Below, in pieces: positions 28,148-37,990 of a DNA stretch of 64,000 nt. The notes beneath the pieces were generated by a model. That model saw nothing but the letters and a program-made list of their open reading frames with translations, was not told where the DNA came from and searched no databases. The DNA lies in contig NZ_AHBZ03000023.1 in assembly GCF_000238375.3 (NCBI RefSeq), forward strand, positions 124,001 to 188,000, read 5' to 3'. Numbering within the stretch: position 1 is the stretch's first letter; each line of letters begins with the position of its first letter. The translations under genes and the position numbers were made by a program. Origin of the DNA: Pseudoalteromonas citrea (GTDB lineage Bacteria; Pseudomonadota; Gammaproteobacteria; Enterobacterales; Alteromonadaceae).

Positions 28148-29149
28148 ATGATATTCCATGACCCCATGGCTGTTGCACAAGAGAAAATGACAAAAGTCTG
28201 CCTATTTTTAGAGCAACACCACTTACCGCCAACGCCACTGAACTACCAAGTTACTTATACCTACATAAGTAAGTCTGACCTTGATCTTAATGCTGCACTT
28301 GATCGCATTTTAAACAGCGGACAAAAAATCGATAGTATCTATTTAGAGCAACTTTATTTTGAGCACATCAATCAAGGCCATCAAGAAGAAGCGGCTATGT
28401 TGAAGAATGTCGATGGCATGTTATCTACTTTGCAAAGCTCTACGCAAAACTCACAGCGTAATATTAGTCAGTTTTCAGAACAACTCCATCATTGCGTCCA
28501 TAGTTTAGGTGAGCACAATATAAAGCAAAGTAAACGTGCCCTGCAGCTGCTTTCAAAACAAACAGATGTACTGCTAAAACAACATGCTCATTTTAAAGAT
28601 ACACTTAAAAAAGCACGGATAACCCATCAGAAAACCCAGCAGCAGCTGCTCAAGCTAAGAAAGCAGTACATTATCGATCTCCAAACTGGTATGTACAAGC
28701 GTCATTACTTGAACCAACAAACACAGCAATGGTTAAAGCAGCAAAAATCTATTTGTGCCATTGCTATACAAGTAGAAAACATCCATGAATTCTCTGACAA
28801 ATATGGGGATGCGATTGGTGAGGTTGTGCTTAATCGCGTAGCCAAAAAAATTCAAAAGTATGTGTTTGAAAGCGGTTTACCTGGAAGAACAGGTAAAAAC
28901 GAATTCACCGTGTTACTGCCGGATGTAGAGCCAGAAACTGCGCTAGTTATTGCTGAGAAAGTCCGAAAAGGGGTTGAAAAGCTCAAGTTTGTAAGCTCAA
29001 AAAGCCCACTGGAATTGCCAAGTGTTGAACTCTCTGTTGGCATCGTAAAACAAAAAAATGAAGCCGACTTTACAGCACTTGCTCGAAAGGCTTCTCAAGC
29101 GGCGCATAAAGCACTTATTCTAAAGCAAGAATACTACATCCCATCATAG
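28148..29149 (+). CDS. Degenerate GGDEF-domain protein
   Basis: A 333-residue soluble protein. The N-terminal ~170 residues are helical with a long coiled-coil-like stretch (QQQLLKLRKQ). The C-terminal GGDEF domain starts near LQTGMYKRHYL. The signature motif is GKNEF (G249-K250-N251-E252-F253) instead of GG[D/E]EF. The second Gly and the metal-binding acidic residue are lost, and there is no RxxD inhibitory site at the expected distance. Diguanylate cyclase activity is therefore unlikely, and a role as GTP or c-di-GMP sensor or scaffold is more plausible. A single-gene unit upstream of ubiE. Confidence 0.85.
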   Translation: MIFHDPMAVAQEKMTKVCLFLEQHHLPPTPLNYQVTYTYISKSDLDLNAALDRILNSGQKIDSIYLEQLYFEHINQGHQEEAAMLKNVDGMLSTLQSSTQNSQRNISQFSEQLHHCVHSLGEHNIKQSKRALQLLSKQTDVLLKQHAHFKDTLKKARITHQKTQQQLLKLRKQYIIDLQTGMYKRHYLNQQTQQWLKQQKSICAIAIQVENIHEFSDKYGDAIGEVVLNRVAKKIQKYVFESGLPGRTGKNEFTVLLPDVEPETALVIAEKVRKGVEKLKFVSSKSPLELPSVELSVGIVKQKNEADFTALARKASQAAHKALILKQEYYIPS

Positions 29150-29259
29150 CTGAACAATCTTAGAATAATCAGACAAAATCACATGGTTATGAATTGCACG
29201 TCGGTCACGCGATCAAGTACACTAAGCACATCATAGTGTTCAGCCCAAAAGAGAAAACA

Positions 29260-30015
29260 ATGAAAGAGTCGCCACAAGATACTGCTGATTTTGGTTATAA
29301 AACTGTTGATCGTGAAGAAAAAGCATCGATGGTCGCCGATGTATTCCATTCAGTGGCTGCAAAATACGACATTATGAATGACCTAATGTCTTTTGGGATC
29401 CATCGCCTTTGGAAACGCCAAGCCATTGCCTGCTCAGGCGTGAGGAAAGGCCATAAGGTCCTAGATTTAGCCGGTGGTACTGGTGATTTGACGGCTAAAT
29501 TCAGTCAGCTAGTAACGGACAGCGGGCAGGTTGTGCTTGGCGATATTAATGATTCTATGCTGAAAGTAGGTCGCGAGAAATTGCGTGATTTAGGGTTAGT
29601 CAGCAATATCGAATATGTACAGATGAACGCTGAAGCGCTGCCTTTTCCAGACAACACCTTCGATGTGATCACAATTGCATTTGGTTTACGCAACGTAACA
29701 GATAAAAATGCCGCATTACGCTCTATGTATCGCGTATTAAAACCAGGTGGTCGACTATTGGTGTTAGAGTTTTCCAAAACAGACAATGAAGCATTATCTA
29801 AACTGTATGATTTTTATTCCTTTAATCTATTGCCATCAATGGGTAAAGTCATTGCAAATGACAGCGAGTCATACCGTTACCTAGCAGAGTCTATTCGTAT
29901 GCACCCGGATCAGGAAACACTTAAAGGGATGATGGATGAGGCAGGCTTTGAACAAACCAATTATCAAAATATGACCGGGGGTATTGTCGCCCTGCACCGT
30001 GGTTTTAAATACTAG
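29260..30015 (+). CDS. ubiE: Ubiquinone/menaquinone biosynthesis C-methyltransferase
   Basis: UbiE methylates the quinone ring carbon in ubiquinone and menaquinone synthesis using S-adenosylmethionine. The 251-residue protein shows [13 protein letters not shown], the SAM motif [21 protein letters not shown] and the C-terminal [12 protein letters not shown]. The open frame extends 22 codons upstream to a TTG. However, the ATG at 29260 follows AAAAGAG, and 251 residues equals the E. coli length, so I use it. First gene of ubiE-ubiJ-ubiB, in the same order as E. coli, with tatABCD immediately after. Confidence 0.96.
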   Translation: MKESPQDTADFGYKTVDREEKASMVADVFHSVAAKYDIMNDLMSFGIHRLWKRQAIACSGVRKGHKVLDLAGGTGDLTAKFSQLVTDSGQVVLGDINDSMLKVGREKLRDLGLVSNIEYVQMNAEALPFPDNTFDVITIAFGLRNVTDKNAALRSMYRVLKPGGRLLVLEFSKTDNEALSKLYDFYSFNLLPSMGKVIANDSESYRYLAESIRMHPDQETLKGMMDEAGFEQTNYQNMTGGIVALHRGFKY

Positions 30016-30023
30016 AGGTTCTT

Positions 30024-30626
30024 ATGATTGAGGTCATTGCATGTGCCGCGCTGGAAGCAACTTTAAATCGCTTACTTACACTAGAACCTCAGCTTACCGT
30101 TGCACTAGAGAACACGAAACATAAAGTGTTGTGTGTTGAGTTACGTGATTGGCAACAGAATATTGCTCTGACTTATACAGGCAAGCAATTTATGCTATTC
30201 AGTCAATATGATGATGCTGCCGATTGTAAGATCAGTGCAAACATAGATACCCTGATGCAATTGACCAACCCAAGCTTGCTCACGCAGTTGATACGCCAAG
30301 ATAAACTCGATTTAGAAGGCGACCTGCAATTGGCGCAAAGTTACAGCAATGCCTTTTCTAATTTAGATATTAACTGGGCAGAGCATTTATCTCGTTATTT
30401 AGGTGATGCACCTGCCCAACATGTAGTAAATTGCTTCCAAGATGCTAAAGAGCATGGGGCATCTGCCAATAAAACGTTGCAGAACACACTGACTCAATTA
30501 TGCCAAGACGAGCTTAGGGTAACGATTCACCCGTTGGAACTTGAACAGTTTAAAGTGCATGTACGTCACATAAAAAATCACACAGCGCAATTAGAACAGC
30601 GCATTAATTCGTTACTTAACCGCTAA
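30024..30626 (+). CDS. ubiJ: Ubiquinone biosynthesis accessory factor UbiJ (SCP2 domain)
   Basis: A 200-residue protein with an N-terminal SCP2-like lipid-binding domain (around [10 protein letters not shown] and [12 protein letters not shown]) and a C-terminal helical, coiled-coil-like tail (LEQRINSLL). In E. coli UbiJ binds ubiquinone intermediates and, with UbiK, scaffolds the soluble Ubi complex. The gene starts nine bases after ubiE and ends 11 bases before ubiB, which is the conserved operon order. Confidence 0.92.
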   Translation: MIEVIACAALEATLNRLLTLEPQLTVALENTKHKVLCVELRDWQQNIALTYTGKQFMLFSQYDDAADCKISANIDTLMQLTNPSLLTQLIRQDKLDLEGDLQLAQSYSNAFSNLDINWAEHLSRYLGDAPAQHVVNCFQDAKEHGASANKTLQNTLTQLCQDELRVTIHPLELEQFKVHVRHIKNHTAQLEQRINSLLNR

Positions 30627-30637
30627 GGAACTCTACG

Positions 30638-32242
30638 TTGGCTGTTGCGCGTTTATATCAAATCACTCGTACTTTGCTACATTATGGATTAGACGATCTG
30701 ATCCCCGATAAGAAACAACCTTGGTATGGCAAGCTAGCAAGAAAAAGCCTTTTCTGGCTCAAAAACAAACACAAAGATAAACCACTAGGGCTGCGTCTGC
30801 GACTCGCCTTACAAACTTTGGGTCCAGTTTGGATCAAGTTTGGCCAAATGCTGTCAACACGCCGTGATTTATTACCCCAAGATATCGCATTAGAGCTCGC
30901 GCAATTGCAAGATAAAGTGCAGCCATTTTGTGGTAAACAAGCACAACAACTTATTGAACAAGCGCTACAGATCAATGACATTAGCGAGTTATTTAGCGAA
31001 TTCGATCAAACCCCCTTAGCGTCTGCGTCTATCGCACAGGTACATACCGCGCGTTTACACACCGACTCTGACACTAAAGAAGTCGTTATCAAAGTCATAC
31101 GACCGAACATTGCTCAACAAATTGAGGCTGACCTTGCACTTATGGCACGCTTTGCCAGCCTGTTAGTAAAAATTGTTAGCCAAAGTCGACGCTTGCGTCC
31201 TGTTGAAGTAGTCAAAGAGTACAAAAAAACATTATTAGATGAGCTCGATTTACTACGTGAAGGTGCTAATGCGTTGCAACTTCGACGCAACTTTATTGAT
31301 TCTGATTCATTATATATCCCTGAAATATATAGTGATTACTCTCGTAAAAATGTCCTTGTCATGGAGCGTATCTACGGGATCCCGGTCTCTGATACCGATG
31401 CATTATTGGCCCAAGGGACCAACATGAAGCTCTTAGCTGAGCGTGGCGTGGAAGTATTTTTTACTCAGGTTTTTCGAGACAGCTTTTTTCATGCAGATAT
31501 GCACCCGGGCAATATTTTTGTCTCACCTCAAACACCACATAACCCCAAATACATCGGCATTGATTGTGGGATCGTCGGCACCTTAAATAAAGAAGATAAG
31601 CGCTACCTCGCTGAAAACTTTATTGCTTTTTTTAATCGAGACTACCGACAAGTCGCACAGCTTCATGTTGACTCAGGCTGGGTCCCTGCAGACACCTGCG
31701 TTGAAGAGTTTGAATTTGCTATTCGAACGGTTTGTGAGCCTATTTTCAATAAACCTCTCGCTGAGATCTCATTTGGCCATGTATTAGTAAACCTATTTAA
31801 CACCGCAAGACGCTTCAATATGGAAGTACAGCCTCAGTTGGTTTTACTACAAAAAACGTTACTTTACGTTGAAGGACTAGGGCGACAGCTCTACCCGCAG
31901 CTTGATTTATGGCAAACCGCAAAACCCTTTTTAGAGCACTGGGTTAAAGAACAAGTCGGCCCTTGGTCAGTACTTAAGCAAGTGTATGCTAACTTACCAT
32001 TTTGGGCCGAAAAAATGCCGGAGTTACCTGATTTACTTTACCAGACATTGAAGCAAAGTAATCGTAAAGTCACAGCTTCGGCACCTAAATCAAATACCAA
32101 ACCGATGCTCTTGGGTATGTTAGCGTGTAGCGCAACAATCACCAGTTGTTTGTTATACTTAGCAAATGATGCAATGCTGGCGAGCAGTGCAATGCTTGTA
32201 TCAGTCGGGTTATTTATCGCTGCATGGCGTAAAACAGGGTGA
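30638..32242 (+). CDS. ubiB: UbiB, atypical kinase/ATPase of ubiquinone biosynthesis
   Basis: UbiB is a membrane-associated ABC1/ADCK protein-kinase-like ATPase needed for ubiquinone synthesis. The 534-residue protein carries the family's KxGQ-type segment ([10 protein letters not shown]), the Ala-rich loop [13 protein letters not shown] that replaces the kinase P-loop, [11 protein letters not shown] and IDCGIVG. Two hydrophobic segments lie at the C-terminus. It starts with TTG, preceded by TAAGGA, matching the N-terminus of E. coli UbiB (RLYxIxRTxLxYGLDxLIP). It is the last of the ubi genes, and tatA follows after 63 bases. Confidence 0.95.
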   Translation: MAVARLYQITRTLLHYGLDDLIPDKKQPWYGKLARKSLFWLKNKHKDKPLGLRLRLALQTLGPVWIKFGQMLSTRRDLLPQDIALELAQLQDKVQPFCGKQAQQLIEQALQINDISELFSEFDQTPLASASIAQVHTARLHTDSDTKEVVIKVIRPNIAQQIEADLALMARFASLLVKIVSQSRRLRPVEVVKEYKKTLLDELDLLREGANALQLRRNFIDSDSLYIPEIYSDYSRKNVLVMERIYGIPVSDTDALLAQGTNMKLLAERGVEVFFTQVFRDSFFHADMHPGNIFVSPQTPHNPKYIGIDCGIVGTLNKEDKRYLAENFIAFFNRDYRQVAQLHVDSGWVPADTCVEEFEFAIRTVCEPIFNKPLAEISFGHVLVNLFNTARRFNMEVQPQLVLLQKTLLYVEGLGRQLYPQLDLWQTAKPFLEHWVKEQVGPWSVLKQVYANLPFWAEKMPELPDLLYQTLKQSNRKVTASAPKSNTKPMLLGMLACSATITSCLLYLANDAMLASSAMLVSVGLFIAAWRKTG

Positions 32243-32305
32243 TATTTTATACACTCTGCGTATAATCATTTTTAACAACTACAGTTCATTATCAACGGAG
32301 TAAAT

Positions 32306-32533
32306 ATGGGTTTTGGCGGGATAAGTATTTGGCAGTTATTAATTGTTTTAGCCATTATAGTTTTATTATTTGGCACAAAAAAACTACGCGGCATTGGCGG
32401 GGATTTAGGCAACGCCGTCAAAGGATTTAAGAAAGCGGTCTCTGATGAAGACAGCAAAACACCTGAACAATTAAAAGATCAGACAGTACAACAACAGCAA
32501 GAAGTGACGGAAAAGCAAAAGGATAAGGTTTAA
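32306..32533 (+). CDS. tatA: Sec-independent translocase protein TatA
   Basis: A 75-residue protein with an N-terminal transmembrane helix ([15 protein letters not shown]), the [14 protein letters not shown] hinge, an amphipathic helix ([10 protein letters not shown]) and a charged, Gln-rich tail. TatA oligomers form the pore for folded twin-arginine substrates. First gene of tatABC, with TatD and ubi genes alongside as in E. coli. Confidence 0.96.
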   Translation: MGFGGISIWQLLIVLAIIVLLFGTKKLRGIGGDLGNAVKGFKKAVSDEDSKTPEQLKDQTVQQQQEVTEKQKDKV

Positions 32534-32538
32534 CCATC

Positions 32539-32850
32539 ATGGGAATGTGGGAATTGGCCGTTGTGTTAATTGTTGGTTTGATTGTGCTTGGCCCAGAGCG
32601 GTTACCCGTCGCGATCAGAACGGTTAGTCGATGGGTTAAAACCATCAAATCCATGGCTAACTCAGTGAAAGCGGAAGTCAATGAAGAATTGCGCATTCAT
32701 GAACTACACAACAACTTAAAAAAAGCTGAAGAGCAGAACATGGCTGATCTTTCTTCCACAGTAAAACAGTCTGTCGAAGAACTACAACAAGCTGCAAACT
32801 CTGTGAAACATAGCTATAAGAATGAGACTAAGCAGGCAGGTAAAGAGTAA
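32539..32850 (+). CDS. tatB: Sec-independent translocase protein TatB
   Basis: A 103-residue protein with one transmembrane helix (ELAVVLIVGLIVLGPERLP), a long amphipathic helix and a Glu/Lys/Gln-rich tail. TatB forms the twin-arginine receptor with TatC. The gene starts five bases after tatA. At 103 residues it is shorter than the E. coli protein (171), the difference lying in the variable tail. Confidence 0.95.
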   Translation: MGMWELAVVLIVGLIVLGPERLPVAIRTVSRWVKTIKSMANSVKAEVNEELRIHELHNNLKKAEEQNMADLSSTVKQSVEELQQAANSVKHSYKNETKQAGKE

Positions 32851-32882
32851 CCTCTGTGACCAATTAGAGTAATGAGTACACT

Positions 32883-33626
32883 ATGTCAGATACGCAACAA
32901 AGCGGCTTCATCGGTCACTTAATTGAACTACGAAATCGTTTGATGAAAGCGATATTAAGTATTTTGGTGATATTTATCGCCCTGGTCTATTTTGCCAATG
33001 ATATTTACGCATTTGTAGCCGCCCCTTTGGTTGCCCACCTTCCTGCCAATAGCACGATGATTGCAACGGATGTGACCGCCCCATTTTTCGCCCCTTTTAA
33101 GCTGACTTTATTCGTCGCCTTATTTTCTGCCGTACCCATGATCTTACATCAAGTATGGAGCTTTATTGCACCAGGGCTATACAAGCATGAAAAACGTATG
33201 CTTATCCCTATTTTATGTTCAAGTATTCTATTGTTTTACGCTGGTATTTCATTTTGCTATTTTGTTGTTTTACCGATTATTCTTGGGTTTTTTACCAGTG
33301 TCGGACCGGAGATGATGACCCTCTCCCCTGACATTAGCAGCTATCTTGCGTTTGCCCTCAAGCTCTTTTTTGCCTTTGGCGTCGCCTTCGAAATTCCTGT
33401 TGCGATTATGGTATTGTGCTGGAGTGGTGCGACTACGATTGAAAGCCTAAAAGAAAAACGCCCTTATATTGTGGTTGGTGCGTTTGTGATTGCTATGTTT
33501 TTAACGCCACCCGATGTACTTTCACAAACATTACTTGCATTGCCTATGCTGCTCTTATTTGAGTTAGGACTGATACTGGCTATTTTCTATTCAAAGAAAC
33601 CAGAAGTAATGGAAAATAAACAGTGA
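32883..33626 (+). CDS. tatC: Sec-independent translocase protein TatC
   Basis: A 247-residue inner-membrane protein with six hydrophobic segments. The conserved N-terminal HLIELRNRLMKA contains the signal-peptide-binding Glu, and VWSFIAPGLYKHEKR lies in the first cytoplasmic loop. TatC recognises the twin-arginine motif. Third gene of tatABC. Confidence 0.97.
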   Translation: MSDTQQSGFIGHLIELRNRLMKAILSILVIFIALVYFANDIYAFVAAPLVAHLPANSTMIATDVTAPFFAPFKLTLFVALFSAVPMILHQVWSFIAPGLYKHEKRMLIPILCSSILLFYAGISFCYFVVLPIILGFFTSVGPEMMTLSPDISSYLAFALKLFFAFGVAFEIPVAIMVLCWSGATTIESLKEKRPYIVVGAFVIAMFLTPPDVLSQTLLALPMLLLFELGLILAIFYSKKPEVMENKQ

Positions 33627-33701
33627 ACTTAAATATAGCGCTTAACAAGCTATCCTTACATCACGCTGCAAACTGCACCATGAAATAAAGCGAATGACCT
33701 G

Positions 33702-34490
33702 ATGGAACACAACTTTATCGACGCAGGGGTTAACCTAACCAGCCCACAGTATGATGATAAGCGTAGCGACATTGTTGATCGAGCCACTGCTGCTGGCATC
33801 TCAAACATGCTCCTTATAGGCAGCAATATGATTGACTCCCAAGCCAGCTTAGCGCTTGCTAAAAAGTTTAACGTTGTCAGTACTGCCGGGGTGCACCCAC
33901 ATGATGCCAAGGATGCAAATAGTGACTTTATTCGTCAAATAGAAGGGTTATTAACACACAAAGAAGTCGTTGCCATCGGTGAATGCGGGTTAGACTTCAA
34001 TAGAGACTTCTCACCGCGAGATATTCAAGAAAATATACTTGAGCAACAACTTACTTTGGCAAAGGTAACAAAAATGCCCGTATATTTGCATGAACGTGAT
34101 GCATTCTCCGTTATGAAAGCACAATTAGAAAACACCGATGTTAAAGGGGTTTTGCATTGCTTTACTGGGGGTCGCGAAGCGCTAGAGTTTTACCTCAATT
34201 ACGGCTTATATATTGGCATTACGGGGTGGGTCTGTGATGAACGTCGTGGCGCAGAGTTACAGGCTTTAGTGCCACTGATCCCAGATGACAAGCTGCTCCT
34301 CGAAACAGATGCCCCATACTTGCTGCCTCGTAGTCTATCTCCTAAACCCAAATCTCGTCGTAACGAGCCTATGTTTATTCATGAAGTCGCCAACACTGTC
34401 GCGCAATTACGTGGCCAAACAATTGAACACGTCGCCAAACTCAGTGTAGAAAACTTTAACCGATTATTTCTTGCTGGGCAAAGTAGATGA
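33702..34490 (+). CDS. tatD: TatD family metal-dependent hydrolase (3'-5' DNA/RNA exonuclease)
   Basis: A 262-residue TIM-barrel hydrolase with FIDAGVNLTSPQYD (an Asn replaces one of the usual His metal ligands, as in E. coli TatD), AIGECGLDFNRDF, YLHERDAF, GVLHCFTG and LLETDAPYL. TatD is a Mg-dependent nuclease not required for Tat transport. The stop codon overlaps the next gene's ATG (ATGA). Confidence 0.93.
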   Translation: MEHNFIDAGVNLTSPQYDDKRSDIVDRATAAGISNMLLIGSNMIDSQASLALAKKFNVVSTAGVHPHDAKDANSDFIRQIEGLLTHKEVVAIGECGLDFNRDFSPRDIQENILEQQLTLAKVTKMPVYLHERDAFSVMKAQLENTDVKGVLHCFTGGREALEFYLNYGLYIGITGWVCDERRGAELQALVPLIPDDKLLLETDAPYLLPRSLSPKPKSRRNEPMFIHEVANTVAQLRGQTIEHVAKLSVENFNRLFLAGQSR

Positions 34491-36331
34491 TATTGGCGCG
34501 ATTACTTACTCTATACCTATGCCTGTTTATTTTACCTCTCAAAGCATTAGAGCTTCAGGAGGATTTTAAAAAACAGTCAGAGCCACCTTTTGAGTATGTC
34601 GTCAATAACAGTCAGAACGTCGAAGAGTTACTTGCTTCTGACCCGAACTGGCAAGAAAGCACCCGTGGTGTCCTTAACCTTGGGCCCATTACCGATTACG
34701 TGTGGCTGAAAGTGTCTCTTAACAACCCGAGTAAAATTGAGCTTCCGCTTTTGCTCAGTATCGATAACAACTTACTTGATAAGATCAGTGCCTACATTCA
34801 ATTGCATAACCGCTCATTACTGACCCTAGATTTAGGTGACGCTTTGCCACTAATGCAGCGCCCAATTAAGCATGAAGCACAGTTGGTTCCCATTGATTTG
34901 CCAGCACAAAGTAAAGGTGTGATCTATTTGCAAATTCAGCATCATGGCGCATTAAATATCCCGTTGAGCTTGTGGCACCCAATTGAATATCTCAAATATA
35001 AAAGTAAGTTTAATCTGATATACGGCATACTGGCTGGCTTTATGATTGCCATGGCGCTCAGCAACTTTACTGTATATACCTTCACGCGAAAGAACTACTT
35101 CCTATCAGCCGGCTTTATCATCACCATTATTTGGCTGCTCAATGTGCATCTTTATGGGTTTAGCTACCGCTATATATACGGTAACTGGCAGTGGCTACAA
35201 CAATATGCGCAACCTGTCTTAGTACTCTATAGCTGTTTATTGTTCACTTCTTTTATTAGTCAAACCATTATCAGCAAAGCGCAGTTAAATACCTACCAAA
35301 AGCCAATTAAATGGCTCTGGAGCCTCGCGACGCTATTAGCAATATCATTGCTATTTATGCCTATAGAAATCGCACTGCTGAGTGCTTATATATTTAGCCT
35401 CACCTTGACCTCGGGGTACTTGATAGTCGTACTGGTAAGATACCGTCAAAATGCGCCACAACGTTATGCGCACCTGAGCCTTTTCAGTGCTCTAGTGCTC
35501 GCGATTGCCTATCAACTCTGCTTTGAGCTGGGCCTGCTCTCAGGTGCTTTGTTAGACAGACCCGTGACATATTTATGCTATTTATTTATTAGTATTATTT
35601 TAACTTACGCTTTAATGAGAAAGTACGTTACCGAGCGAGACCGTAAAATTCAAGCTCAGCAAGCTAAGCTCGCTCAAAGCCAAGCTGCAGATGCGTTGTT
35701 AAAAGAGCGCCTACATCTGCAAACACAAGCCCAAGAAGACCTAGAATCTAGTATTGATGAGCGCACCTTTGAGTTACAAGTTACGCTACGCGAATTAGAA
35801 GAAAAGAATCGCGAACTTGAAAAGCTCAACATGGAAGATCCTCTAACCAAGGTCAAAAACCGTCGCTATTTTGATAAACGGATCATGATGGAAGTAAGGC
35901 GCTCGCGTCGAGAGCAAACAATGTTAAGTGTGGTTATGTTAGATATTGACCACTTTAAAAGAATTAATGACACTTATGGTCACCTCGTTGGCGACCAAGC
36001 AATCTGTGCCGTTGCAGAACAAATTCAGCAACACCTAAAACGTCCTCATGATGAAGTATTTCGCTATGGTGGTGAAGAGTTCGTGCTACTTTTACCGAAT
36101 ACCACCGCGGCAGGCGCTATCGAGCTTGCTGAGCTCATTCGTTCTGACTTAGAGCACTTTCAGCTCACCGTTGGCGAGCATACCCTGACCATGACAATCA
36201 GTGCTGGCATTCGCAGTGCAATCGCCAGTGACAGTAAAAACCCGACATTATTTACCGACTTTGCCGATAAAGCATTGTATCAAGCAAAACAGCAAGGACG
36301 TAATCGTGTCATTGCTTATGAACATTCTTAG
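34487..36331 (+). CDS. 7TM sensory-domain diguanylate cyclase
   Basis: A 614-residue inner-membrane protein. It has a signal sequence (about 1-21), a periplasmic 7TMR-DISMED2-like domain to about residue 165, seven transmembrane segments (about 175-385) and a coiled coil rich in Gln/Glu. The GGDEF domain has signature YGGEEF (G528-F532). An RxxD inhibitory site (R519-P-H-D522) lies exactly five residues before GGEEF. An active, product-inhibited diguanylate cyclase making c-di-GMP is expected. It is translationally coupled to tatD by a 4-base overlap and followed by hemB after nine bases, so all may share a transcript. Confidence 0.93.
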   Translation: MILARLLTLYLCLFILPLKALELQEDFKKQSEPPFEYVVNNSQNVEELLASDPNWQESTRGVLNLGPITDYVWLKVSLNNPSKIELPLLLSIDNNLLDKISAYIQLHNRSLLTLDLGDALPLMQRPIKHEAQLVPIDLPAQSKGVIYLQIQHHGALNIPLSLWHPIEYLKYKSKFNLIYGILAGFMIAMALSNFTVYTFTRKNYFLSAGFIITIIWLLNVHLYGFSYRYIYGNWQWLQQYAQPVLVLYSCLLFTSFISQTIISKAQLNTYQKPIKWLWSLATLLAISLLFMPIEIALLSAYIFSLTLTSGYLIVVLVRYRQNAPQRYAHLSLFSALVLAIAYQLCFELGLLSGALLDRPVTYLCYLFISIILTYALMRKYVTERDRKIQAQQAKLAQSQAADALLKERLHLQTQAQEDLESSIDERTFELQVTLRELEEKNRELEKLNMEDPLTKVKNRRYFDKRIMMEVRRSRREQTMLSVVMLDIDHFKRINDTYGHLVGDQAICAVAEQIQQHLKRPHDEVFRYGGEEFVLLLPNTTAAGAIELAELIRSDLEHFQLTVGEHTLTMTISAGIRSAIASDSKNPTLFTDFADKALYQAKQQGRNRVIAYEHS

Positions 36332-37351
<1,020 letters not shown>

Positions 37352-37364
37352 TACCGCTATAAAA

Positions 37365-37402
37365 GCATAAAAAAAGCGCCTTTTGAGGCGCTTTTTTTAT
37401 GC
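37365..37402. terminator. Terminator after hemB
   Basis: A perfect 17-bp inverted repeat centred on AGCGCCT-tttg-AGGCGCT with A/T flanks that give a T-run on both strands. It serves hemB and probably also the convergent gene ending at 37416. Confidence 0.92.
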
Positions 37403-37415
37403 TTTATGAAAGTAC

Positions 37416-37811
37416 TTATTGCTCACTAATTATTTTTTTTGTTCTTTCCAGCTCTTCATTCGACATCTTCCAGCTATAAAAGCGGGTTTTGGTATGATCA
37501 GTCAATTTCACTTCTAGCACTTTTATGAAGCCAATCTGCAGCAGTTGTATATCAACAATCGCATCACTTGGGATGTACTGAGTATTCAAACCTGTTGAGT
37601 AACTAACACCTGCTTTATCAAGATGCACGTATCGACGATTGAGCATTGCTAAGCTCAATGATACCAATACACCTGCCAATAAAAAATAAGATGAAATCGT
37701 CAATATATTAGACAACAAGGGGGATGTTTGTGATACACCATAAATAATGATGCATAATAGTAATAGCGTACTGTAGAACATCCAGTTCACAGTTAAGTCT
37801 ATTGTTTTCAT
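37416..37811 (-). CDS. Small two-helix membrane protein with a PH-like C-terminal domain
   Basis: A 131-residue protein. Two hydrophobic segments lie at about residues 10-30 and 38-58. A soluble domain follows (RRYVHLDKAGVSYSTG...IPSDAIVDIQLLQIG) that resembles bacterial PH-like domains. An upstream in-frame ATG at 37841 exists, but GGAGG lies seven bases before the ATG at 37811, which I take as the start. The function is unknown. It is monocistronic between hemB and fusA. Confidence 0.65.
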   Translation of the reverse strand: MKTIDLTVNWMFYSTLLLLCIIIYGVSQTSPLLSNILTISSYFLLAGVLVSLSLAMLNRRYVHLDKAGVSYSTGLNTQYIPSDAIVDIQLLQIGFIKVLEVKLTDHTKTRFYSWKMSNEELERTKKIISEQ

Positions 37812-37936
37812 AAAAGCCTCCATTCTTACGACAGTACCCAAAAAAACAACTGTTTTATTGAGAATGCAATGATAAGAGTATCATGTTCCTAAATCAAGAA
37901 ACCTTTAAGCTTTTATTGTGATTTTTTCAAGACAAA

Positions 37937-37967
37937 AAAAACCGCTTATATAAAATAAGCGGTTTTT
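37937..37967 (-). terminator. Terminator of the EF-G gene
   Basis: AACCGCTTAT and ATAAGCGGTT form a perfect stem with a 5-nt loop and an A-tract on the left that reads as a T-run on the minus strand, 24 bases after the fusA stop. Confidence 0.88.
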
Positions 37968-37990
37968 CGTATTTAATAAAAAAGAACTAA

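Noticed and set aside
29194-29259. TTG start giving a 273-residue UbiE
   Set aside because: The ATG at 29260 has a ribosome binding site and gives the family's usual 251 residues.
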